From Muribaculaceae bacterium (GTDB lineage Bacteria; Bacteroidota; Bacteroidia; Bacteroidales; Muribaculaceae), in assembly GCA_017620635.1 (NCBI GenBank), contig JAGAUV010000026.1:24682-88681 (forward strand): a stretch of 64,000 nucleotides of DNA, in the 5' to 3' direction. Under the pieces are notes generated by a model. It searched no databases. It was not told the origin of the DNA and saw nothing but the letters and a program-made list of their open reading frames with translations. This document shows positions 53,005 to 62,230 of this stretch, piece by piece. Position 1 is the first letter of the stretch. Each line of letters opens with the position of its first letter. The translations under genes were made by a program, and so were the position numbers.

Positions 53005-54460
53005 CTGAAAGAAGTTTTTCGGCCATTGCGGCAGCGGCCTGGCGTCCGTCGCCCATGGCTAATATTACGGTGGCACCTCCGCGTACTATGTCTCCGCCGG
53101 CGTAGATTGTCGGTATCGAAGACCGGTGTGTGTCGTCTACGGCTATTGTGCCGCGCTCTGTCACGTCGAGACCGGCGATATTGTCGGGTATGAGAGGGTT
53201 GGGCGAAACACCTACGCTGACTATGGCGAGGTCTATCGCGATCTCGTCGATAGCGCCGGGAATAGCTACAGGTCTGCGGCGGCCGGATGCGTCGGGTTCG
53301 CCAAGCTCCATGCGCTGTACGCGGACGGCTCTTACACGTCCTTTGTCATCTGCAAGATATTCCACCGGATTGGCGAGCGTCATGAACTCTACACCTTCCT
53401 GCTTGGCATGTTCTATTTCCTCGCGTCGCGCCGGCATTTCGGCCTCGCTGCGGCGGTAGATTATTATTGCCCGTTCTGCGCCCATGCGTCGGGCCGTGCG
53501 GACTGAATCCATTGCGGTGTTGCCTCCGCCGATCACTGCCACACAGCGCCCTGTGGGTGCCGGAGTGTCGTGACCGGCCTTGCCTGCGCCCATCAGGTTG
53601 ATGCGTGTAAGGTACTCGTTGCTTGACAGGACGCCGCAATAGTTTTCGCCGGGGATATTCATGAATCTCGGCAGACCGGCGCCTGAGGCTACGAAGATGC
53701 CTTTGAAGCCCTGATTGAGCAGATCGTCATAGCTGAGTGTCTTGCCTATGATGGTGTCGGTGTGGAATCGTACTCCGGCTTTGCGCAGTGAGTCAAGTTC
53801 GGCATCCACTACGCTGTTGGGCAGACGGAATTCGGGTATGCCGTATTTGAGCACTCCGCCAATCTCGTGGAGGGCTTCGAATACATCTACCTCAAAACCG
53901 CGACGGGCCATCTCGCCGGCAAAAGATAATCCGGCCGGTCCCGAACCTGCAACGGCCACGCGGATGCCATTGCCCTCTCGCTTGTTGTCGGCTGCTGTCT
54001 CGCCGCGTTCTATTTCTGCGTCGGCAGCGAAGCGTTCGAGGTAACCGATTGCGACGGGCTCTTTCTTCATCTTGTTGTAGATGCATCGGCTCTCGCATTG
54101 TTTTTCCTGCGGACATACGCGGCCGCAGACTGCAGGGAGCGCGCTTGTCGATTTCAGGATGGTGGCGGCAGCTTTAAGATCGCCGCGCTGGATGTTCTTT
54201 ATAAAATCGGGAATATGTATACCGACCGGGCAACCTTCCACGCATGTCGGGTTGGGGCAGTCGAGACATCTTGTCGCTTCAAGAGTGGCCTGTTCGAAGC
54301 TGAGGCCTTGGTTGACTTCTTCGTTACAGGTAATTCTATATGCTCCGTCGAGCATAGGCATGCTCACGCGTGGGATGTCGGCTCGTTCTTTTGCCGTGAG
54401 GGCTTTGCGCAGATCCTGGCGCCATGCCGCATCGCGATCCTGTATGTCTTTGTTAGTCAT
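52991..54460 (-). CDS. nfnB: NfnB / SudA-type NADPH oxidoreductase (GltA family)
   Basis: A 489-residue flavoprotein of the glutamate synthase small subunit type. N-terminal cluster cysteines C65, C68, C73, C77 and C112, C116, C122, C126; FAD GxGxxG AGSGPAGLSF near 171-180; NADP-binding VIGGGNTAMDSVRTA near 325. Next to nfnA it forms the NADH-dependent reduced ferredoxin:NADP oxidoreductase that bifurcates electrons, rather than glutamate synthase, whose large subunit is absent. It begins 19 bp after nfnA. Confidence 0.92.
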   Translation of the reverse strand: MTNKDIQDRDAAWRQDLRKALTAKERADIPRVSMPMLDGAYRITCNEEVNQGLSFEQATLEATRCLDCPNPTCVEGCPVGIHIPDFIKNIQRGDLKAAATILKSTSALPAVCGRVCPQEKQCESRCIYNKMKKEPVAIGYLERFAADAEIERGETAADNKREGNGIRVAVAGSGPAGLSFAGEMARRGFEVDVFEALHEIGGVLKYGIPEFRLPNSVVDAELDSLRKAGVRFHTDTIIGKTLSYDDLLNQGFKGIFVASGAGLPRFMNIPGENYCGVLSSNEYLTRINLMGAGKAGHDTPAPTGRCVAVIGGGNTAMDSVRTARRMGAERAIIIYRRSEAEMPARREEIEHAKQEGVEFMTLANPVEYLADDKGRVRAVRVQRMELGEPDASGRRRPVAIPGAIDEIAIDLAIVSVGVSPNPLIPDNIAGLDVTERGTIAVDDTHRSSIPTIYAGGDIVRGGATVILAMGDGRQAAAAMAEKLLSDANL

Positions 54461-54479
54461 AGCAATATCTTATGATAGC

Positions 54480-55265
54480 TTAGTTGTATGCTTTCATTCG
54501 CATTATCATCTCGTCGAAATCGACCTGGTGTGCGTCAAACTCGGGGCCGTCGACACATACAAAACGTGTCTTGCCGCCGACTTTTACCCTGCACGCTCCG
54601 CACATGCCTGTGCCGTCGACCATAATTGTGTTGAGTGAGACTATCGTGGGTATCTGGTACTGCTTTGTGAGCAGGGCCACAAATTTCATCATGACAGCCG
54701 GACCTATGGCCACGACTTCGGCCACGTTCTCTCGTTTTATAACTTCCTCGACACCGGCGGTTACAAGTCCTTTGTGTCCGGCCGAACCGTCATCGGTCAT
54801 TATGATTACTTCGTCGGAGTAGCGGCGTACCTCATCCTCGAGTATTATCAGATCTTTGTTTCGTGCGGCAAGGACACTGACCACACGGTTGCCGGCCTCT
54901 TTCATCGCTTTGATTATAGGGAGGAGAGGAGCAACGCCCACACCGCCGCCGCAGCACACTACAGTGCCGTCGCGCAGAGCTATATCGGTCGCGCGGCCGA
55001 GAGGACCGACGAGATCGGTAAGTGTGTCGCCTGCGTTAAGATCACATATTTTGCGAGTGGACAATCCGACAGCCTGTACGACAAGAGTAACCGTACCTTT
55101 TGTCGGGTCGGCGTCCGCTATGGTCAGGGGGATACGTTCGCCGCCTTGGCCGCAGCGCACTATCACGAAGTGACCCGGTTTTCTTGCCCGTGCCACTTCG
55201 GGGGCTTCTACGACAAGTTTGACAACATTCTCCGAGAAATGTTCTTTTTCGATAATCCGATTCAT
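54480..55265 (-). CDS. nfnA: NfnA / ferredoxin-NADP reductase-type subunit
   Basis: A 261-residue FAD/NAD-binding subunit like dihydroorotate dehydrogenase B electron-transfer subunit. FNR fold: RIPLTIADADPTKGTVTLVVQ, then CCGGGVGVAPLLPI. The [2Fe-2S] region has C222, C225 and C237 (DGTGMCGACRVKVGG, FVCVDGPEF); only three Cys, with an Asp just before, as I recall for Thermotoga NfnA. It lies 10 bp after the TPR gene, 19 bp before nfnB. Confidence 0.92.
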   Translation of the reverse strand: MNRIIEKEHFSENVVKLVVEAPEVARARKPGHFVIVRCGQGGERIPLTIADADPTKGTVTLVVQAVGLSTRKICDLNAGDTLTDLVGPLGRATDIALRDGTVVCCGGGVGVAPLLPIIKAMKEAGNRVVSVLAARNKDLIILEDEVRRYSDEVIIMTDDGSAGHKGLVTAGVEEVIKRENVAEVVAIGPAVMMKFVALLTKQYQIPTIVSLNTIMVDGTGMCGACRVKVGGKTRFVCVDGPEFDAHQVDFDEMIMRMKAYN

Positions 55266-55275
55266 ACCGGTAGAA

Positions 55276-57297
55276 TTATAGAGATATACGTTTTATCAGG
55301 TTGTAAGCCGGGACTATGCCGAGTTCTCCGGCTTTGCTGAGATCGGCAATACCTGCGCTACGGCGGCCGTCGCGCAGGGCTATGTAACCGCGGTTGTAAT
55401 AGGCTTCGCCGAAATCGGGCTTCAGTTCTATGGCTTTGTCATAGGCCTTGGTGGCATTGTCGAAGTCCTCGAGTTCAAAATAGATATTGCCTAAGTTATA
55501 ATAGGCTACAGGCGTGCGCGGCGACAATTCGAGTACCTTCTTGTAGTCTTGCGCTATTTCATCGAGGTCTTTACGGGCAAGAGCGAGTCGTGCCACGCCC
55601 TGGCCTTCCTCATGGCCAAGAAGATATTGTCCGTATCGTGCCTGTGCGCGTATGAGATATGCGAGGGCGAGATCGGGTGCGAGCGCGATTGCCCTCTCGG
55701 CGTCCTTTATCGCGTTTGTGTAGTCGCGTACCGTGATGAAGTCGAGGGCGCGGCCTATATAGTCGACAGGTCTTGGCGTGTGGTTTGCCAGATATGAGTT
55801 GTAGTATTTTATCGACTGGAAGTGACGTTCGGCCATGCTTTCCTCTATGGCCGGTACTGCGTTTGTGACCATAAGGACAAAACGGAGCGACCGGGTGCTG
55901 TTGAGGTCATCGACCTCGCGTATATAGTATGTATTGCGCCGCAATTCGGTAGGCGAGGTGTAGAAGGTCAGCATCATGATCGGTTCGATCTCAATGTTCA
56001 TGTTGTGGTCCTGCACACGGCCGCGGATTGCCGAGTTGTTGTATTCTTCGCGGAAATCGGCATTGTCGTCCACAGTGATAAGCGAGGCAAACCTGCGACG
56101 TGTCATTTCGTCGCTCATCTCTCTGGCTTCTTCCTGTCGTGTCGATTCGGGTTGCGGACCTTTTTCTGCTTCTGCGGCGGCCTGTTGCGCTGCCGTAGGC
56201 AGGGCCTTGGCAAGCTGTTGTGCGCGTTTGTAGTCCGACTCTGCCCTCTCAAGCAGGCCCAGCCGTTTATTTAGACCGGCTCGCATGAAATATGTGCTCG
56301 GCAGATCGGGGTATGCTTCGGCCACTCGGGTAATGTCGGCGATAGCCTCAGGTATATTTCCTTTGTTCGAGTGTATGACCGCACGGTTGTAGAGTGCGCG
56401 CATGTCGTCGGGCTCGAGCTGGAGGACACGGTTGAAATCTTCAAGGGCAAGGTCATTGGCGTTGACTTCCATAAGCAGGAGACCTCTGTTGAAGAGTGCC
56501 GCCAGATTGTAGGGCTCGAGAGTGAGGGCATAGTCGTAGTCGGCCATGGCTCCTTTGTAACTGTCGGTCTTGTATCTCAGATATGCGCGGTTGATATACA
56601 GACCGACAGCGCGTGGCTGCAGTCTTATGGCCTGGTCGATATCGGCGAGGGCTTTGTGGTAATCGCCTTCGGAATGTATCGCTATATCGGCGCGCATAAT
56701 GTATGCGTTGAGAGCGTTCTTGTTGATGTCGAGAGCTTTTTCGATGTCTTCAAGCGCTTTTACCGTATCGGCAAGCTCGAGTGAAGTGCGTGCGCGTCCG
56801 AGATAGGCGTTGGCGTAGCCCGGGTGGTACCTTATTATCTCGTTGAAGGTTTTTGCTGCCTCTTCGTGTTCCTTTATTTCGTTGAGTGCAAGAGCTTTGT
56901 TGAAGAGCATCTGGCGGTTGCGCGGCAGTAGTTTCAGCGCGTGGTCGTAGTCTTCGATGGCGAGTTTGTAGCGGCCGGTATTCTGACGAGCCACACCGCG
57001 AACCTCCCAGGCATCTGTAAGGAACGGGTTGAGCTCTACGGCTTTGGACGCGTCCTCCTCGGCTCCGCGGAAGTCCTCGAGGTTGAGCTTGGCGATAGCT
57101 CTGTAGAGATATGGCTGAGCCAGATACGGCTTGGCCTGGATTGCCTGGTTGAAGTATTGTATCGAGAGCATATAGTCCTCGAAATACAATGCGTTCTGAC
57201 CGATCCGAAGCACCTGGTCGGTATTGACCTGTGCTTTGGCGTACATTGTAGAGCTGAGCAATAACAATGTGAGGAGATATTTATACAATTTGCTCAT
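55276..57297 (-). CDS. TPR-repeat periplasmic protein
   Basis: A 673-residue protein with a signal peptide (MSKLYKYLLTLLLLSSTMYA) and TPR units from about residue 28 to 340, a glutamine/alanine-rich linker, a non-TPR segment (about 390-480) and more TPRs to the end (LELSPRTPVAYYNLGNIYFE). A scaffold of unknown partners. The ATG is directly after the dagK stop. Confidence 0.85.
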   Translation of the reverse strand: MSKLYKYLLTLLLLSSTMYAKAQVNTDQVLRIGQNALYFEDYMLSIQYFNQAIQAKPYLAQPYLYRAIAKLNLEDFRGAEEDASKAVELNPFLTDAWEVRGVARQNTGRYKLAIEDYDHALKLLPRNRQMLFNKALALNEIKEHEEAAKTFNEIIRYHPGYANAYLGRARTSLELADTVKALEDIEKALDINKNALNAYIMRADIAIHSEGDYHKALADIDQAIRLQPRAVGLYINRAYLRYKTDSYKGAMADYDYALTLEPYNLAALFNRGLLLMEVNANDLALEDFNRVLQLEPDDMRALYNRAVIHSNKGNIPEAIADITRVAEAYPDLPSTYFMRAGLNKRLGLLERAESDYKRAQQLAKALPTAAQQAAAEAEKGPQPESTRQEEAREMSDEMTRRRFASLITVDDNADFREEYNNSAIRGRVQDHNMNIEIEPIMMLTFYTSPTELRRNTYYIREVDDLNSTRSLRFVLMVTNAVPAIEESMAERHFQSIKYYNSYLANHTPRPVDYIGRALDFITVRDYTNAIKDAERAIALAPDLALAYLIRAQARYGQYLLGHEEGQGVARLALARKDLDEIAQDYKKVLELSPRTPVAYYNLGNIYFELEDFDNATKAYDKAIELKPDFGEAYYNRGYIALRDGRRSAGIADLSKAGELGIVPAYNLIKRISL

Positions 57298-58275
57298 TTA
57301 CTTTGCATTTGGGAAAAGATGACGTACCGACAGTATCATGTCGCGGAAGAAAAGATATGTCGGCGTGACGATTGGTATAAACCGGGTGGATTTGGTCGGG
57401 GAGAGCAGGCGCAGCTTGCCTTTGTGGCATTTTATCTCTATGACCGGAGGCATCTCTATGGCGTCGCCATCGATGTGGGCGGCGCCTGAATCGGTACGTC
57501 TTATTACTGCCGATGAGGTGCGTATCGTATCGACGAGTGCATTCTTGCCGATAAAACCGGTAAGCATGTCTACTCCGACAAATGCCTGGGTAATGATATT
57601 GCCGGCATGTACTATTGTGATGTCGAGCTCGCCGTCGGTAATGGAGGCGTCCGGAGCGACAAAGGCATTGTTGCCGTACTGCGAGGCATTGCAGGCTACG
57701 ACAAGAAAGGCACGGTCGGTAATGACCTGTCCGTTTGCCTCTATTGTGTATTTTTCAGGCGAAAACTTCATGTACTCGTCGATAGTGTTTTTGAGATACA
57801 TAAGTATGCCTCTGCGTTTCTGCCTTGCGCAGCGTTCGCTCACGGCTGCGTCGAATCCTATGCCGAATGTGCAGAAGAACGGCTTGTCGTTGGCTGTGCC
57901 GTAGTCGGCTTCTATGATATTGTTTTTGGCGATTACACGTATCGAGCTGTCTATGTCGACAGGTATACCGAGGTGCCGGGCAAGGCCGTTGCCCGACCCC
58001 GTGGGTATTATGGCCATGGTGGTATTCGTGCCTACGAGACTGCTCGCGACTTCATTTACTGTGCCGTCGCCTCCTACGGCTATCACGCAATCGTAGCCGT
58101 CGGCTGCCGCCTGGCGTGCTATTGTTCCGGCATGGCCGGGGTAGCGTGTATTGGCTATGGTATAATCGAGGTCAAGACGGTCAAGCCTATGGCATATATG
58201 AGGTATAATCCGGTGCTTCGAGACTGTGCCCGAAGCCGGATTTACTATCATTAGACAACGTCTTTTCCCTGCCAT
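57298..58275 (-). CDS. Diacylglycerol/lipid kinase family protein (YegS/DagK)
   Basis: A 325-residue lipid kinase: NPASGTVSKHR at the start, GGDGTVNEVASSL near 69-81, IPTGSGNGLARHLG near 91-104, which form the nucleotide site. It phosphorylates a lipid such as diacylglycerol or a sphingoid base; the exact substrate is unknown. Start and prfB stop share TAATG. Confidence 0.93.
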   Translation of the reverse strand: MAGKRRCLMIVNPASGTVSKHRIIPHICHRLDRLDLDYTIANTRYPGHAGTIARQAAADGYDCVIAVGGDGTVNEVASSLVGTNTTMAIIPTGSGNGLARHLGIPVDIDSSIRVIAKNNIIEADYGTANDKPFFCTFGIGFDAAVSERCARQKRRGILMYLKNTIDEYMKFSPEKYTIEANGQVITDRAFLVVACNASQYGNNAFVAPDASITDGELDITIVHAGNIITQAFVGVDMLTGFIGKNALVDTIRTSSAVIRRTDSGAAHIDGDAIEMPPVIEIKCHKGKLRLLSPTKSTRFIPIVTPTYLFFRDMILSVRHLFPNAK

Positions 58276-59394
58276 TACTCGTCGCCTTTTTCGGCAAATT
58301 CCATAAGGTAGGCCTTGATGAAATCGTCGATGTTGCCGTCCATCACACCGCCTACGTCAGATGTCTGCCAGTTTGTGCGGTGGTCTTTGACACGCCTGTC
58401 GTCGAAGACATAGCTCCTGATCTGGCTGCCCCATTCGATTTTCTTCTTGCCGGCTTCGATCTTGGCCTGCTCGGCCATGCGGTGTTCGAGCTCTTTCGCA
58501 TAGAGGATAGAGCGCAGTTGTCGCAAGGCGTTTTCTTTATTCTTGGGCTGGTCGCGTGTCTCGGTGTTCTCTATCAGTATCTCTTCTTTCTCTCCTGTAT
58601 ACGGATCGGTAAACTGATATCGCAGACGTACGCCCGACTCTACTTTGTTGACATTCTGGCCGCCGGCGCCGCCTGAACGGAATGTGTCCCACGACATAAG
58701 TGCCGGTTCTACCTTGATTTCTATAGTATCGTCGACAAGCGGTGTCACGAACACCGAAGCAAACGATGTCATGCGTTTGCCCTGGGCGTTGTAAGGCGAT
58801 ACTCGCACGAGGCGGTGTACGCCGTTCTCGCTTTTGAGGAAGCCGTAGGCGAAATCGCCTTCTATATTGAGTGTGCACGATTTGATGCCGGCTTCATCGC
58901 CCTCGAGCAAGTTGGCCACCGACAGCTTGTAGCCGTGAGCTTCGGCCCAGCGCATGTACATGCGCATGAGCATTGATGCCCAATCCTGGCTCTCTGTGCC
59001 TCCGGCGCCTGAGTTGATCTTGAGCACGGCGCTCATGATGTCGCCCTCGCCACGGAGCATGTTGCGGAGCTCCAGGTCTTCGAGCAACTTGGAGGCGTGT
59101 GCGTAAGCCGCGTCGACTTCTTCCTCGCTGACGAGTTCTTCTTTAAGGAAGTCTAAAGCTAACTTGACCTCGTCGACAGCGCCTTCGAGCTCGGCATAGT
59201 CGGCTATCCATTTCTGAAGATCCTTGATCTTCTTCATCTGTCGCTGTGCAGCCTCGGCATTGTCCCAGAAGCCGTCGGCCATGGTGCGGAGCTGCTCTTC
59301 TTCTACTGCTATTTTCTTCCCGTCGATGTCAAAGATACCTCCTCAGCGCAAGCATACGCTCAAAAGTCTCTTTTAATTGTTCTTGTGTAATCAT
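58275..59394 (-). CDS. prfB: Peptide chain release factor 2, with programmed +1 frameshift
   Basis: RF2 recognises UGA and UAA stops. The gene is in two frames: ATG at 59392-59394, 21 codons ending ...LRRYL, then an in-frame TGA (59329-59331). A +1 shift at CTT-TGA-C continues with GAC (59330-59328) for 351 residues, total 372, the normal RF2 length. The GGQ motif is in SGGAGGQNVNK. The codon-recognition tripeptide SPF reads SPY here (VRVSPYNAQGKR). Codons inside the shift region and an internal AGGAGG make the frameshift convincing. It heads a seven-gene minus-strand run. Confidence 0.96.
59328..59343 (-). promoter_or_regulatory. prfB programmed frameshift site
   Basis: Minus strand AGGAGGTATCTTTGAC: an internal Shine-Dalgarno AGGAGG, a 3-base spacer, the CTT slippery codon and TGA stop. 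This lets RF2 control its own synthesis: when RF2 is low, the ribosome shifts +1. Confidence 0.95.
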
Positions 59395-59415
59395 TGTCTT
59401 TGTAATACTGTGTTG

Positions 59416-59447
59416 CAAAGGTCTTATTCTTAAATCAATCGCTCAAA
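59416..59447 (-). promoter_or_regulatory. Promoter of the prfB operon
   Basis: Minus-strand TTTG (59444-59447), 20-bp spacer, GACCTTTG (59416-59423), one base from TAnnTTTG. The -33 box lies inside the tRNA-Gly terminator stem. Confidence 0.6.
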
Positions 59448-59474
59448 ATCGGCTGATTGCCCTGATTTTGAGCG
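59440..59474 (-). terminator. Terminator of tRNA-Gly(CCC)
   Basis: CGCTCAAAATC with GATTTTGAGCG, a perfect 11-bp stem with a 13-base loop; the 3' flank on the minus strand is ATTGATTTAAG, only moderately T-rich. Confidence 0.7.
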
Positions 59475-59480
59475 ACTAAA

Positions 59481-59556
59481 TGGAGCGACAGACGGGGCTC
59501 GAACCCGCGACCCTCGGCTTGGGAAGCCAATGCTCTACCAACTGAGCCACTGTCGC
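59481..59556 (-). tRNA. tRNA-Gly (anticodon CCC)
   Basis: Cloverleaf on the minus strand: acceptor GCGACAG/CTGTCGC, D arm GCTC...GAGC, anticodon loop TTCCCAA, T loop TTCGAGC. Discriminator T and encoded CCA (59481-59483), unlike the other tRNAs seen in full here. Confidence 0.97.
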
Positions 59557-59571
59557 ATTGTTTTGTTGCTG

Positions 59572-59603
59572 CAAAGTTACGAAAACTTTGCCGAATAGTC
59601 AAA
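59572..59603 (-). promoter_or_regulatory. Promoter of tRNA-Gly(CCC)
   Basis: Minus-strand TTTG (59600-59603), 20-bp spacer, TAACTTTG (59572-59579) then CA. Confidence 0.85.
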
Positions 59604-59629
59604 AATTTAGGACTTTTTAGTGCTCGCGA

Positions 59630-62020
59630 TCAGAAGTCTTTGCCGGTAAACTGGGCGCCGCCTTTCGACACGGCTCCGCTGTGTTCTTTTGTGTCGGAGT
59701 TGAAGCTGTAGCTTATCGAAAGTGCTATGTTGGGGAACTTTGGCCGCACGAAGGTGTACGATTCGAGGTTGGCGGCCCGTTTGGTGCTGTTGTATCGCGC
59801 GGTATGGAATACGTTGTGCATTACAAGCGAGGCCCACAGCGTGTTTTTGACGATCTGCTGGCGTACGGCGAAATCGAAATAGCAGTATGCCTTCTCCTTG
59901 CCCTGTGAGAATACCGTCGGTCCTACAAAGTTGGCGTCGAACTGCATCTTGGTGGTCGGACCTACCGTAAAATTGTTGATTAGCGATGCCGAATAGCTCA
60001 CATTGGAGCGCGATGTGCATCCTTCGTATTTGCTGTCGAATTTATAGTTGAAGAGGCTGCCGTTGATGTTGGCCGACCACCAGTTCGCTATTTTCAGGCG
60101 CGACGACAATTCGATGCCTATGGTAAGGTCGTTGCCGGCATTGATGAGCGAGTCGAGGGTCACGCCGGGTTCGTAAGGCACTCTCACGCGCTCGGCTACA
60201 TCGCTGCGGTGGCGTACGTAAGCACTGGCTGCGAGTGTGTTGCCGTTGGGGAATACGTGGTTGTAGCCGATTTCGGCAGAGTGCACATAGGCCGGACGGA
60301 TGTCGGGGTTGCCGATGAGCTTGGTGTAGTAGTCTTCGTATGTGATATATGGCTCAAGCTGCCAGATGCCCGGACGGACGGTGCGGTAGGAATATGAAAC
60401 CGAGAAGATGTTTGACTGGTCGGCGTGATAGCGCACGTGTGCCGAGGGGAAGAGGTTCCATCGCTTGATGTAGCGGTCGGCTCCGGCAACCTTGATAGTG
60501 AGGAGGTCGATGGTATGGTCGCCGCGCAGGCCGGCGTCGAACTCGAATGCTCCGGCTCTCTGATTGACCATCGCGTAGAGCGAATGTATCTGTCGGCGGT
60601 AGAAGAACGGCGCATAGAGATCGTCCTGCCATACGAAGTCGGCATGGTTGCGGTCCCAGTACTTTATGGAGTAGTCGCCGTGCTCGCTGTACGACACATA
60701 TTGGTAGCCGGTTTCAAGTCGGCCCTCGGGGGCATAGTTGAGCTGATACGATGCCGTGCCGTCGAAGTCCCAGTGGTGCTCGTCTTCATAGCCGCGTGTG
60801 CCCTCGTAGCGTGTGCCGCTGAGGTCGAAGAGATTACTTTCGGTATATTCGAGGCAGTCCCAGTCGTAGCGTAGACGTCCGTTGACATCTATCCGGTCGC
60901 CTCGTTCGTTGAGTATCCACGCATATGTGACCGTGCCTTGTGCCAGATGTTTGGTGTTGGATATCTTGTCGTGGGCGTTGAATGTATGGTCGTGGATAAG
61001 CTCTCCGTCGAGTTCGCGGTGTTCGTTGTAGGACATGTGTCCGCCACGTTCTGTACGGGTGCGGCCGTGCTGGGCCTCTATGTTGAGATGATGCTTGCCC
61101 AGATCGAGCTCCCAGCCGGCGATCGCTATATAGTTGGATGGCGCGGTATATCGTGTGCCGTCGGCATGCGATGTGGTCAGGTAGTTGTCGACGTTTGTCG
61201 TTTTTGTCTGGCGGAAATCACTCTTGTCTTTAAGCCGGTTGGCGATGCCGCCTACATACCAGCGGTTCGAGCCGTGTACATACGACAGGTTTATGTCTGT
61301 ATTGTATGCCATCATGGTGCTGCCGCTTGCCGAGGCGGTGGCTGAGAAGCCGTGCTTGGTTTCCCGTTTTGTAGTGATGTTGATGATGCCAGTGTCGCCG
61401 TCGGTGCGGTATCGGGCCGACGGGGTGGTAATGATTTCTATGTTCTCGATCGATGCGGCCGGTATCTGTTGCAGTGCCTGTGTGCCGTCGAGCATGCTCT
61501 TCTGTCCGTTGACATATACGAGGAAGCCTGTGCTGCCGCGAAATGATATCTCGCCGTCTGAGTCAACCCTGACAGAAGGCATCGATTTGAGAATGTCTGC
61601 CGCTGTGCCGGCCGATGCTGTGAGGGCGGTGCTGGCATTAATCTTCTGGCGGTCGAGCTTATATATCACTTTTCCTCGCTCGCCGGTCACTACGACTTCG
61701 GCAAGCTCATTGTCCTCCGGGGTCAGCCTGATTGTGCCCAGGTCGATATCTCCGTCGATATTTATATCTGTGGTGTACGTCTCATAGCCGAGAAGCTGTA
61801 CGCTGAGTATATGCCGGCCCTTGAGTTTGGTGTTTATCGAGATGGCTCCGTCGTTGTCGACCGTCGCTGCGGCTAGTGCTATTGAGTCTGTGTTTGAGAT
61901 AGCGGCTGTGGCTCCCGTCGCCGGGCTGTCGGTTTCGTCTATTACCTTTGCCGTGATTATATGTGCCTGCATGTGTAGAGGCATTATAATTGCGAGAAGG
62001 CAGAGTAGGGGATATTTCAT
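59630..62020 (-). CDS. Outer-membrane beta-barrel protein (TonB-receptor-like, OMP_b-brl_3)
   Basis: A 796-residue outer-membrane protein: signal peptide (ATG at 62018-62020, MKYPLLCLLAIIMPLHMQA), carboxypeptidase-regulatory-like domain (HIITAKVIDETDSPATGA), plug (about 115-220, with STAGTAADILKSMPSVRVD-like motif), and a barrel with alternating aromatic strands. Members often lack a TonB box and their cargo is unknown; no SusD-like partner is adjacent. The frame is open 39 bp further upstream, but this ATG starts a good signal peptide. Confidence 0.87.
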   Translation of the reverse strand: MKYPLLCLLAIIMPLHMQAHIITAKVIDETDSPATGATAAISNTDSIALAAATVDNDGAISINTKLKGRHILSVQLLGYETYTTDINIDGDIDLGTIRLTPEDNELAEVVVTGERGKVIYKLDRQKINASTALTASAGTAADILKSMPSVRVDSDGEISFRGSTGFLVYVNGQKSMLDGTQALQQIPAASIENIEIITTPSARYRTDGDTGIINITTKRETKHGFSATASASGSTMMAYNTDINLSYVHGSNRWYVGGIANRLKDKSDFRQTKTTNVDNYLTTSHADGTRYTAPSNYIAIAGWELDLGKHHLNIEAQHGRTRTERGGHMSYNEHRELDGELIHDHTFNAHDKISNTKHLAQGTVTYAWILNERGDRIDVNGRLRYDWDCLEYTESNLFDLSGTRYEGTRGYEDEHHWDFDGTASYQLNYAPEGRLETGYQYVSYSEHGDYSIKYWDRNHADFVWQDDLYAPFFYRRQIHSLYAMVNQRAGAFEFDAGLRGDHTIDLLTIKVAGADRYIKRWNLFPSAHVRYHADQSNIFSVSYSYRTVRPGIWQLEPYITYEDYYTKLIGNPDIRPAYVHSAEIGYNHVFPNGNTLAASAYVRHRSDVAERVRVPYEPGVTLDSLINAGNDLTIGIELSSRLKIANWWSANINGSLFNYKFDSKYEGCTSRSNVSYSASLINNFTVGPTTKMQFDANFVGPTVFSQGKEKAYCYFDFAVRQQIVKNTLWASLVMHNVFHTARYNSTKRAANLESYTFVRPKFPNIALSISYSFNSDTKEHSGAVSKGGAQFTGKDF

Positions 62021-62200
62021 GGTCGTGTATGGATTGGTTTTGCCCTGTGGGCAGTCCATTGCTTATGTTCGTGTGATTAATAATGTGTAAAATTACAAAA
62101 TTTTGTGTTGTCGGGGAAGGTATTTATACGTTTATTTACGATTGTTAACTTATTGTGTAAAATTTAATATATCTTAACGCGAAGCGGCCGATTTATTGAC

Positions 62201-62208
62201 TACATTTG
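62201..62208 (+). promoter_or_regulatory. -7 box of the ThuA-domain gene
   Basis: TACATTTG then CTGCAG, 22 bp before the ATG at 62231. No clear -33 TTG. Confidence 0.5.
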
Positions 62209-62230
62209 CTGCAGAATACATAAATCTGTC

